A stretch of 5,483 nucleotides of DNA. Origin: Desulfobacterales bacterium. GTDB lineage: Bacteria; Desulfobacterota; Desulfobacteria; Desulfobacterales; UBA11574. The stretch lies in assembly GCA_012974475.1 (NCBI GenBank), contig JAAXQD010000068.1, forward strand, positions 1 to 5,483, written 5' to 3'. The notes under the pieces were generated by a model, which worked only from the letters and a program-made list of their open reading frames with translations, was not told where the DNA came from and did not search any database. Positions 1 through 5,483 of this stretch are shown one piece after another. Position numbers and translations under genes: made by a program. Each line of letters starts with the position of its first letter. Within the stretch, counting starts at the first letter, position 1.

Positions 1-1
1 T

Positions 2-1867
2 GCCAACTACCATGCGGTGAGTGAATACTTAAAACAGCACAACATCTTTCCCCAGTTTTTAACGGATACCGAAGTCTCTGTTCTGCTCCTCGACCTGTTC
101 AACCGAACGTTCGAGTATCCGATGGAGTATATCATTGAAGCCCTGGCTCCCACTTCTGAATACGATTTCGATCTGCTGTCGCCGGAGAAACAGCATGTTT
201 ACCGCTACATCCAGGCTGCCCATATTCATGCTTCTCCGGACGGTCCCTGGTTTTTTATCATTGCCCGAAACAATCCGTATAAAAACTATCTCCAGTTGAT
301 CGGCATTACGGATACGTCCATGTTGCGTCCCCAGGTATTTGCTCTGCAGGAAGGAGACGTTCAGATCGGCCTGATATGTTCGGAAAAGCAGGCCATTGAC
401 GCCACGTTACAGAACCTTGCTGCTGAAGACAGCCGCTTTTGCCCGATAGCTGACAAGTACTGGAATGCCCGGGGCGGTAGTGCCACCGATGGCGGCGCTT
501 TTATTTTTACCCTCAAAGACGCCGGCAAGGGAGATGGATCTAAAAAACTCGTCTGTACCAATAAATTCGGCGAGGTCGTCAAAACACCTGAAAATCAGAA
601 ACATTATAAAATAACCCCCGAACTATCAACGCCCGTTGTTTCAAACGAAATGACCCGGACCTTAAAAAAAGGTCTCTCCACGGATGACCTATCTGATTTT
701 AAACGCTATTATTGTCAGCAGGTAATAAATTGGGATTATCCTGAACTTATCCATTTTTGCAAAGGGCTCGAAGCTCTGACCGCCGAAGATGACGACACGA
801 AGTCCAAAGCCATAGAGGTTTTGGCACACCTTATGGACCGACCCTTTCCCACCGGTGATAAAAAGCGGAGTTCCATACTGCAAATCATCAGAAAAAGCCT
901 GACTTCAATTTTTGATGCATCACCGGATCTCGATGAAAACATCGCCAGCCGGTATCGTTACGTCGATTTTGAAAAACGGGACACTCTGCGATCTCCCCGG
1001 AATGATGAAAAGGTTCTGGTGATAAATACCCGAGAATTTTCCCCCGAAGGCGAGAACTGCGACTCGAGACTTATTTGTAAAGCCTACAAACTGGGATGGA
1101 AACAGTTCATTTGCTATGGATACAAAGGACAGCGCTTTTGCGGATGCGGCCTTTCAAAAGATTCCGACGGTGTCCGTATAGACGTTTATGACAGCTCCGG
1201 TGACTACCTGGCTTCGGGAATCGATGGTCTGGAAATATACGTCCACGGAAACGCTCAGGATCAGCTTGGCCAGATCATGAAGCGCGGAAAACTCGTCATC
1301 TATGGGGATGTGGGCCAGACCCTCATGTACGGCGCCAAGGGCGGAGAAGTGTATGTGCTGGGCAATGCCGCCGGCCGGCCGCTGATTAATGCGGTGGGCC
1401 GCCCCCGGGTCGTGATAAACGGTACCTGCCTCGATTATCTGGCGGAGTCTTTTATGGCCGGTGATCCCCTGAACGGCGGCGGGTTTGTCGTTCTCAACGG
1501 CATAGAATTCGATGAAGACGCCACCGTCGTCGCCCAGCCGGTTCCCTACCCCGGCTCCAATCTCTTCTCACTGGCTTCAGGCGGTGCCATCTACATAAGG
1601 GACCCCCACCATAAACTGGTGGAAGACCAGTTGAACGGCGGCGAGTTTGTCGACCTGAGCGACGCCGACTGGAACCTGATTTTACCCTATTTAGAAGAAA
1701 ACGAAAGACTTTTCGGCATTTCCATCGAAAATGATCTCTTGACAGTCAACGGCAAAAAGATGAATTATACCGCCGTGTATCGAAAGGTCCAGGCCGTTGC
1801 ACTCGATGTTCTGGCCAAGGAATCTGTCGCCGTAGAAGAATGGGGCGAAGACTGGCAGGACAGTTAA
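2..1867 (+). CDS. Glutamate synthase-like protein: class II glutamine amidotransferase (C-terminal part) fused to a GXGXG domain; 5' partial
   Basis: The reading frame is open to the left edge, and the GTG at 17 has no ribosome binding site and lies inside a conserved domain, so the true start is outside the window. Numbering from that GTG, residues 1-160 resemble the end of an archaeal-type GltB amidotransferase domain: TDTEV at 16-20, DGPW at 75-78, LRP at 103-105 and SEKQA at 122-126. The catalytic N-terminal cysteine must lie upstream. Residues about 160-335 are an unassigned linker. Residues about 337-545 are a GXGXG beta-helix domain, with NTREF near 337, YVHGNAQD at 408-415 and GDVGQ at 430-434. 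The FMN/4Fe-4S synthase domain found between these parts in bacterial GltB is absent. By family knowledge the protein would release ammonia from glutamine and work with a separate FMN subunit to make glutamate in the cytoplasm; that partner is not visible here. The domain calls are strong; the exact reaction is inferred. Confidence 0.85.
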   Translation, partial: ANYHAVSEYLKQHNIFPQFLTDTEVSVLLLDLFNRTFEYPMEYIIEALAPTSEYDFDLLSPEKQHVYRYIQAAHIHASPDGPWFFIIARNNPYKNYLQLIGITDTSMLRPQVFALQEGDVQIGLICSEKQAIDATLQNLAAEDSRFCPIADKYWNARGGSATDGGAFIFTLKDAGKGDGSKKLVCTNKFGEVVKTPENQKHYKITPELSTPVVSNEMTRTLKKGLSTDDLSDFKRYYCQQVINWDYPELIHFCKGLEALTAEDDDTKSKAIEVLAHLMDRPFPTGDKKRSSILQIIRKSLTSIFDASPDLDENIASRYRYVDFEKRDTLRSPRNDEKVLVINTREFSPEGENCDSRLICKAYKLGWKQFICYGYKGQRFCGCGLSKDSDGVRIDVYDSSGDYLASGIDGLEIYVHGNAQDQLGQIMKRGKLVIYGDVGQTLMYGAKGGEVYVLGNAAGRPLINAVGRPRVVINGTCLDYLAESFMAGDPLNGGGFVVLNGIEFDEDATVVAQPVPYPGSNLFSLASGGAIYIRDPHHKLVEDQLNGGEFVDLSDADWNLILPYLEENERLFGISIENDLLTVNGKKMNYTAVYRKVQAVALDVLAKESVAVEEWGEDWQDS

Positions 1868-1893
1868 AAATGTTCAAGCATAACGCGCATAAA

Positions 1894-1925
1894 AGGGCCG
1901 GAAAACCATACCGGCCTTATTTGTT
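1894..1925 (+). terminator. Rho-independent terminator candidate after the glutamate synthase-like gene
   Basis: The arms AGGGCCGG (1894-1901) and CCGGCCTT (1911-1918) form an 8-bp stem with one G-T wobble and a 9-base loop. The stem is rich in G and C next to the loop and is followed by ATTTGTT, a short T-rich run. It starts 26 bases after the TAA stop, which suits a terminator of the upstream gene. The T tract is imperfect, so termination may be only partial. Confidence 0.7.
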
Positions 1926-1942
1926 ATAAACCGACCATTTTC

Positions 1943-1971
1943 ATTCGGCAGATAGGGTATTAATACCGAAT
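1943..1971. promoter_or_regulatory. Palindromic site upstream of purF, possible operator/promoter region
   Basis: GGTATTAATACC at 1956-1967 is a perfect 12-bp palindrome. A second inverted pair, ATTCGG (1943-1948) and CCGAAT (1966-1971), shares its right half. The site lies 39 bases before the purF start codon, between the upstream terminator and the ribosome binding site, where a promoter and operator are expected. A weak sigma-70-like reading is TTTTCA (1938-1943) with TAATAC (1961-1966), spaced 17 bases, which would put the palindrome over the -10 element. The symmetry is seen directly; regulator binding is inferred. I do not recognise it as a PurR box. Confidence 0.4.
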
Positions 1972-1996
1972 ATTGGAAAAACATCAACGTACAATT

Positions 1997-2002
1997 AAGG
2001 GA
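1997..2002 (+). promoter_or_regulatory. Ribosome binding site of purF
   Basis: AAGGGA lies four bases before the ATG at 2007. It supports that start, which also places the catalytic cysteine after a ten-residue propeptide as expected for this PurF type. Confidence 0.75.
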
Positions 2003-2006
2003 CTCC

Positions 2007-3416
2007 ATGGATTATTTTGAAAAACCCCGGGAAGCGTGCGGGCTGTTCGGTATTTACGGTCATCCTGAAGCCGCAAGGCTGAGCTACTTTGGTATGTATG
2101 CGCTTCAACACAGAGGGCAGGAAAGTGCCGGAATCGCTGTCGCCCGGGAAAACAACATTGTGGAGCATAAAGGTATGGGTCTGGTACCCGATGTTTTTGA
2201 CGTGACCCATCTGGAGCATTTAGAAGGAGAAAGCGCCATAGGGCATGTACGCTATTCCACCACAGGAAGCTCCATCCTCAGCAATGCCCAGCCTTTTGTC
2301 GTACATCACCGCAAAAAAGCATACGCCATCGCCCACAACGGTAATCTTGTAAATGCCCACCATCTGAAAAAGGAGCTCGAAGAAACCGGGTCGATTTTTC
2401 AGACAACCATGGATAGCGAAATTTTCCTCCATTATTTTGTCAAAAGCCTAAATTATGGATTCGAAGGTGCCCTTAAAGAGACGGCATCACGGCTAAAGGG
2501 TGCCTATTCTTTTGTGATGCTCACCAGCCAAGGAGAGGTTGTCGGCATCAAGGATCCTTATGGTTTTCGACCGTTATGCCTGGGCAAGCTCAACGGCCAT
2601 TATATTCTGGCTTCGGAAACCTGTGCGCTGGACCTGGTCCAGGCTGAATTTGTCCGGGAGCTCGATCCGGGGGAAATCGTCATTATCGATGCGGACGGTA
2701 TCCGGAGCATTAAAACGCCGGCACTCGAAAACCGAGCTTTTTGCATCTTTGAATTTATCTACTTTGCGCGACCGGACAGCACCATCTATGGAAAGAATGT
2801 ATATTTAACCAGAAAGGCCCATGGGCGACGCCTTGCTCAGGAGGCACCTGCCGAAGCCGACCTGGTCATGCCCTTTCCCGACTCGGGGACTTACGCTGCT
2901 TTGGGCTATTCAGAAGCCTCTGGAATCCCCTTTGAGATGGCCATGATCCGCAATCACTACGTCGGAAGAACATTCATTCAGCCCACCCAGAGCATGCGTG
3001 ATTTTGGCGTCAGAATCAAACTGAATCCTGTAAAGCAGCTTCTCAAAGGAAAAGACATCATCATTGTCGAAGATTCCATAATCAGAGGAACCACGGTGAA
3101 AACCCGGGTAAAAGCGCTCCGGAATCTGGGCGTAAAAAGGATCCATATGCGAGTAAGCGGGCCTCCCCATCGTTTCCCATGTCATTACGGGATAGATTTT
3201 TCCACAAGAGGGGAGCTGATAGCAGCACAGATGACCGTTGAAAAACTCAAAGACTTCCTCAACCTGGACTCACTGCATTACCTCAGTCTCGAAGGACTTC
3301 TGAGTTCAACCGGAATCGAACATCCGGAAGATAATTTTTGCAAGGCATGTTTCGATGGATGTTATCCAGTAAGCTTTGATGAGGATCTGTCTAAAGATTG
3401 TCTTGAAAAAACATAG
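2007..3416 (+). CDS. purF: Amidophosphoribosyltransferase (glutamine PRPP amidotransferase), iron-sulfur, propeptide type
   Basis: This cytoplasmic enzyme makes 5-phosphoribosylamine from PRPP and glutamine, the first committed step of purine synthesis. It is 469 residues, close to the Bacillus subtilis form. The N-terminus reads MDYFEKPREA-C11, so Cys11 becomes the nucleophile after removal of a ten-residue propeptide. The class II amidotransferase half shows HVRYSTTG (Arg82), HNGN (Asn111) and MDSE (Asp136). The phosphoribosyltransferase half carries the PRPP loop IVEDSIIRGTT at 353-363, with Glu at 355 where many PurF proteins have Asp. Four cysteines (246, 392, 445, 448) sit where the B. 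subtilis 4Fe-4S ligands are; after propeptide removal the first two become 236 and 382, the B. subtilis positions. The protein is therefore probably an oxygen-labile, anaerobe-compatible PurF. The gene is complete, has its own ribosome binding site and follows a terminator candidate, so it is probably transcribed separately from the upstream gene. Confidence 0.97.
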   Translation: MDYFEKPREACGLFGIYGHPEAARLSYFGMYALQHRGQESAGIAVARENNIVEHKGMGLVPDVFDVTHLEHLEGESAIGHVRYSTTGSSILSNAQPFVVHHRKKAYAIAHNGNLVNAHHLKKELEETGSIFQTTMDSEIFLHYFVKSLNYGFEGALKETASRLKGAYSFVMLTSQGEVVGIKDPYGFRPLCLGKLNGHYILASETCALDLVQAEFVRELDPGEIVIIDADGIRSIKTPALENRAFCIFEFIYFARPDSTIYGKNVYLTRKAHGRRLAQEAPAEADLVMPFPDSGTYAALGYSEASGIPFEMAMIRNHYVGRTFIQPTQSMRDFGVRIKLNPVKQLLKGKDIIIVEDSIIRGTTVKTRVKALRNLGVKRIHMRVSGPPHRFPCHYGIDFSTRGELIAAQMTVEKLKDFLNLDSLHYLSLEGLLSSTGIEHPEDNFCKACFDGCYPVSFDEDLSKDCLEKT

Positions 3417-3574
3417 CGAATCTTATAGAACATACCCGAAACAGAATACAGGATCGCCGATGTTATCGTTTCAGCCTGAAAGGTGTATCATGCATCTTTA
3501 ACAACGAATTTCATCCCTGACAGTTGGCCCATTTTGAAACTCGGCATCTTCAACGATCTAACGATTTACGACCG

Positions 3575-4573
3575 ATGAAAAAAACCGTCGCCTTTTCTAA
3601 AAATGCCACCAATGTATTTTTTCATATTCTGACCCGCTGTAACCTCAAGTGCAGCCACTGTTACATAAACAAAAAAGAACATGGAAAAAATACCCTTCCC
3701 ATAGACACCATTGAAGCCTGGCTCGAGGTGTTTGCATCAAAAAACAGAGCGGCCAATGTCATTTTCCTGGGCGGAGAGCCCACCCTTCACCCGGACCTGC
3801 CGAAGGCCATAAAAAAAGCAAAATCTATCGGTTACAGTTCGATCACCGTCGATACAAACGGATACCTGTTCCATGACATTCTTTCCAAAGTCGATCCGGA
3901 TGTTGTCGATTATTTTAGCTTCAGCCTGGATGGTGCCACTCGAAAAACAAACGATGCCATACGGGGAAAAGGATCATATGACGCGTGCATTGCCGGCATC
4001 AGAAAAGCGGCTATCCGGGGCTTTACGACCAGTCTGATCTACACGGTGAGCACAAAAAATATACATGAGCTTGAAAGGATTGCACCCCTTTTGAAGGATT
4101 TGGGGATCCATCGTTTTTTCATACAGGTCATCGGTATCCGGGGAAAATCAGCCGGAAACAGGCAGAAAAAATTACAGGTTTCTCGGACCCAATGGCTAAA
4201 AACCATCCCTGAAATTGCTCCAAAGATAGCCCGTCTTGGCATCACCGTCACTTATCCGAAAGTTTTTTTAAACCCGGACGAACCCTTTGAATGCGCCGGT
4301 CTGGTGGCGGAAAACTATTTCATATTCCCCAACGGCAGGGTATACCGGTGCCCTTTGTGCGAAGATTATCCACTGCACAGTATGCGCTTTAAAGATGACG
4401 TGCTGGTGGATGCCCCGAAGATCAATGAAAACGACCTGTTTGCCCTCCACATCCCTGAAGGATGCGTGATGAACAGACTGGTTCAACCGGGAAACCTCAG
4501 CTACGACAGTGACGGTGCGCCGAAATACAAAATCGCCTGCTGCTTGTTAAAAGAACAGATCCGAATTCCATAA
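3575..4573 (+). CDS. Radical SAM protein with a SPASM/Twitch-like cysteine-rich C-terminus, substrate unknown
   Basis: Numbered from the ATG at 3575 (332 residues), the protein has the radical SAM signature CNLKCSHC (Cys22, Cys26, Cys29) that binds the SAM-cleaving 4Fe-4S cluster, then the GGEP motif at 66-69 and SFSLDGA, typical of the MoaA/PqqE/SkfB-like branch. The C-terminal part has Cys240-X13-Gly-X4-Cys259, which fits the first half of the SPASM motif, then Cys262, Cys297 and the pair Cys322-Cys323. At least one auxiliary Fe-S cluster is therefore plausible, but the full SPASM spacing is not met. A TTG at 3524, directly after an in-frame stop, would add 17 residues; neither start has a clear ribosome binding site, and ATG is preferred because conservation seems to begin near it. 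By family it would run radical chemistry on a peptide or small molecule. No precursor peptide or cofactor cluster is visible beside it. The fold is certain; the function is unknown. Confidence 0.9.
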   Translation: MKKTVAFSKNATNVFFHILTRCNLKCSHCYINKKEHGKNTLPIDTIEAWLEVFASKNRAANVIFLGGEPTLHPDLPKAIKKAKSIGYSSITVDTNGYLFHDILSKVDPDVVDYFSFSLDGATRKTNDAIRGKGSYDACIAGIRKAAIRGFTTSLIYTVSTKNIHELERIAPLLKDLGIHRFFIQVIGIRGKSAGNRQKKLQVSRTQWLKTIPEIAPKIARLGITVTYPKVFLNPDEPFECAGLVAENYFIFPNGRVYRCPLCEDYPLHSMRFKDDVLVDAPKINENDLFALHIPEGCVMNRLVQPGNLSYDSDGAPKYKIACCLLKEQIRIP

Positions 4574-4643
4574 GACGAGTTACAACTCAACAGGATGTTG
4601 CCCAAACAACAATCTCTTTGAATGCTCATTGAAACGTTTTTTG

Positions 4644-4673
4644 TTGATAAATCTTGGCAAAAGGAATTTTTAT
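4644..4673 (+). promoter_or_regulatory. Weak sigma-70-like promoter candidate for the HTH-zinc-ribbon gene
   Basis: TTGATA at 4644-4649 matches five of six bases of the -35 consensus. TTTTAT at 4668-4673 matches four of six of the -10 consensus, at 18-base spacing. Transcription would start very close to the ribosome binding site, which weakens the call. The small palindrome AAACGTTT (4632-4639) lies just upstream. Confidence 0.25.
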
Positions 4674-4676
4674 ATA
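4665..4676. repeat. 12-bp direct repeat, copy 1 (upstream of the HTH-zinc-ribbon gene)
   Basis: AATTTTTATATA occurs here and again, identically, at 4991-5002, so the copies flank the small regulator gene. This copy lies directly before the ribosome binding site. The sequence is low-complexity and AT-rich, so chance is possible. Confidence 0.4.
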
Positions 4677-4677
4677 C

Positions 4678-4683
4678 AAGGGA
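4678..4683 (+). promoter_or_regulatory. Ribosome binding site of the HTH-zinc-ribbon gene
   Basis: AAGGGA sits seven bases before the GTG at 4691. It settles the start of this small gene on a GTG and supports the gene being real. Confidence 0.75.
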
Positions 4684-4690
4684 TTAGATC

Positions 4691-4972
4691 GTGCTAACCA
4701 TACGAAAGCAGATGATCTCACTCCTGTGCAAACAGGAAATGAGTGCCCGGGACCTCTCCCAGGCAATGGGAATCCGGGAAAAAGAGGTTTATACGCACCT
4801 TTCCCATATTGAACGCTCTGTAGCAGCCCAGAAGAAAAAACTTATGATCATACCCTCACAATGCCTGGACTGCGGTTTCGTTTTTAAAAATCGGAAGCGT
4901 TTCACCCGCCCCGGTCGCTGCCCACACTGCAAAAGCGAACACATCCAGAATCCAATGTATCAAATCGGATAG
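4691..4972 (+). CDS. Small transcriptional regulator: winged-HTH (ArsR-like) fused to a zinc ribbon (COG3357-like)
   Basis: The 93-residue protein has two parts. Residues about 1-45 look like a helix-turn-helix: IRKQMISLLCKQEMSARDLS leads into QAMGIREKEVYTHLSHIERS, the pattern of ArsR/MarR-like winged helices. Residues about 53-85 form a zinc ribbon with Cys58-X2-Cys61, a 15-residue gap and Cys77-X2-Cys80. This order matches the family described as a predicted regulator with an HTH domain fused to a Zn-ribbon, best known in archaea and some anaerobic bacteria. A good ribosome binding site precedes the GTG start. It lies 117 bases after the radical SAM gene on the same strand, with a weak promoter candidate between, so co-transcription is possible but not shown. 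The target and any ligand are unknown. It could alternatively be a Zn-ribbon adaptor in RNA metabolism, but the HTH makes DNA binding more likely. Confidence 0.85.
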   Translation: MLTIRKQMISLLCKQEMSARDLSQAMGIREKEVYTHLSHIERSVAAQKKKLMIIPSQCLDCGFVFKNRKRFTRPGRCPHCKSEHIQNPMYQIG

Positions 4973-4990
4973 CCCGCATTTCTCCTGTAA

Positions 4991-5002
4991 AATTTTTATA
5001 TA
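4991..5002. repeat. 12-bp direct repeat, copy 2 (downstream of the HTH-zinc-ribbon gene)
   Basis: Exact second copy of AATTTTTATATA, 18 bases past the stop codon of the regulator gene. See the copy at 4665-4676. The role is unknown. Confidence 0.4.
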
Positions 5003-5033
5003 GCAGTTCCCAAAAATATGTTCCGATTGAATT

Positions 5034-5058
5034 GCTTACTGTCACAATTTCAGTAAGC
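5034..5058. terminator. Inverted repeat between convergent genes, possible bidirectional terminator
   Basis: GCTTACTG (5034-5041) and CAGTAAGC (5051-5058) form a perfect 8-bp stem with a 9-base loop. It lies between the + strand regulator (ends 4972) and the - strand helicase (ends 5115), where a shared terminator is expected. No T run follows on either strand, and the stem is only half G+C, so it may instead be a protein site or an RNA-stabilising hairpin. A shorter alternative pairing, AATTG (5030-5034) with CAATT (5045-5049), overlaps it. Confidence 0.4.
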
Positions 5059-5114
5059 CGCAGGATGTCTTAGCCGTCGAGTCCAGTTTTTCAAACCATC
5101 GGGATCAGGCCGCG

Positions 5115-5483
5115 TCATGAGGGTTCGCTGGAACCCGTCTTGTCGTGATCGGGCTTCCCTGAGCGTCGGGGGCGTCTTCTTTTTGGACGTGGACGGGGTC
5201 GAGATTTTCCTTGTGCGGTTGGGACGGATGTTCTTCTGCGGCGGGCCCCAGGTTTTTTCTTTGCAGGGATGGGCTTAGGCATGGTGAGCCATTCTTCCTT
5301 GGGCTCGATGCAGATCAGCTTCTGTTCGATGAACGCCTCAATGGCGGGAATGTAGAAGGCGTCCTTCTCATCGGCGAAGCTGACAGAGGTACCGGTGGCA
5401 CCCGCCCGGCCGGTGCGCCCGATCCGGTGGACGTAATTTTCCGGATCATGGGGCAGCATGAAATTAATGACGTGATCCATGCC
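5115..5483 (-). CDS. DEAD-box ATP-dependent RNA helicase, RhlB-like, C-terminal part; 5' partial
   Basis: Only the end of the gene is present: the frame stays open to the right edge and the apparent ATG at 5480 is internal (the preceding codon is Gly). Counting from that Met, the sequence begins MDHVINFMLP, which matches the motif V region of the second RecA-like helicase domain. It continues with motif VI, HRIGRTGR, at residues 18-25 (5406-5429), which contacts ATP and RNA in this family. The following stretch IPAIEAFIEQKL, then LTMPKPIP, resembles the end of E. coli RhlB, so RhlB-like is the best guess; RhlE-like is the alternative. From about residue 68 the tail is low-complexity and very basic (Lys, Arg, Pro, including RPRPRPKRRR), a likely flexible RNA-binding extension. 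The protein would unwind RNA during decay or ribosome assembly in the cytoplasm. It is convergent with the regulator gene and shows no sign of functional linkage to it. Confidence 0.9.
   Translation of the reverse strand, partial: GMDHVINFMLPHDPENYVHRIGRTGRAGATGTSVSFADEKDAFYIPAIEAFIEQKLICIEPKEEWLTMPKPIPAKKKPGARRRRTSVPTAQGKSRPRPRPKRRRPRRSGKPDHDKTGSSEPS

Noticed and set aside
17..19. GTG at 17 as the start of the glutamate synthase-like protein.
   Set aside because: The frame stays open upstream, there is no ribosome binding site, and the position falls inside the conserved amidotransferase domain.
1870..1929. Nineteen-codon frame starting ATG at 1870 and ending TAA at 1927-1929, just after the glutamate synthase-like gene.
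   Set aside because: It runs through the terminator hairpin and has no ribosome binding site of its own, so it is most likely chance.
2539..2808. An 89-residue + strand frame inside purF.
   Set aside because: It overlaps purF in another frame, shows no motif and has no ribosome binding site. purF is unmistakable here.
2910..3185. A 91-residue - strand frame opposite the PRPP-binding part of purF.
   Set aside because: It is a shadow of the purF coding sequence with no recognisable protein features.
4598..4616. Short TGTTG/CAACA inverted repeat after the radical SAM gene, considered as a terminator.
   Set aside because: The stem is only five pairs with little G+C and is not followed by a T run.
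4654..4677. TTGGCA followed by an AT-rich stretch, considered as a sigma-54 promoter for the HTH-zinc-ribbon gene.
   Set aside because: The required GC at the -12 element is absent at the right spacing.

Overview
The window looks like a piece of chromosome from an anaerobic bacterium, most likely a sulfate-reducing Desulfobacterota (deltaproteobacterial) lineage. This is inferred from protein character, not from a database search. The clues are an archaeal-style glutamate synthase amidotransferase/GXGXG protein, an iron-sulfur PurF with a propeptide, an orphan radical SAM protein with extra cysteines, and an archaeal-looking HTH-zinc-ribbon regulator. Base composition is mixed. Coding is dense, with four short intergenic gaps of about 115-160 bases, and no mobile element, CRISPR array, tRNA or rRNA gene was seen.

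Layout from left to right: (1) The 3' part of a glutamate-synthase-like gene on the + strand, open at the left edge. It joins the end of a class II glutamine amidotransferase domain to a C-terminal GXGXG domain, with no FMN/synthase domain between them. A hairpin terminator candidate follows. (2) A complete purF, preceded by a perfect 12-bp palindrome and a good ribosome binding site. (3) A complete radical SAM gene of unknown substrate, with a probable ATG start at 3575 and a cysteine-rich C-terminus. (4) A complete 93-residue HTH plus zinc-ribbon regulator with a strong ribosome binding site and a GTG start. (5) On the - strand, convergent with the rest, the 3' end of a RhlB-like DEAD-box RNA helicase gene that runs off the right edge. 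A perfect 8-bp stem inverted repeat lies between the two convergent genes.

Functionally the left half concerns glutamine-nitrogen use: two adjacent genes both encode class II (N-terminal cysteine nucleophile) amidotransferases, one for glutamate synthesis and one for the first step of purine synthesis. A terminator-like hairpin separates them, so they are probably separate transcripts. The right half, a radical SAM protein followed by a small DNA-binding protein, is the least explained part and the best place to look for something new. The sequence alone does not show that the pair forms a system. The helicase is ordinary RNA metabolism.
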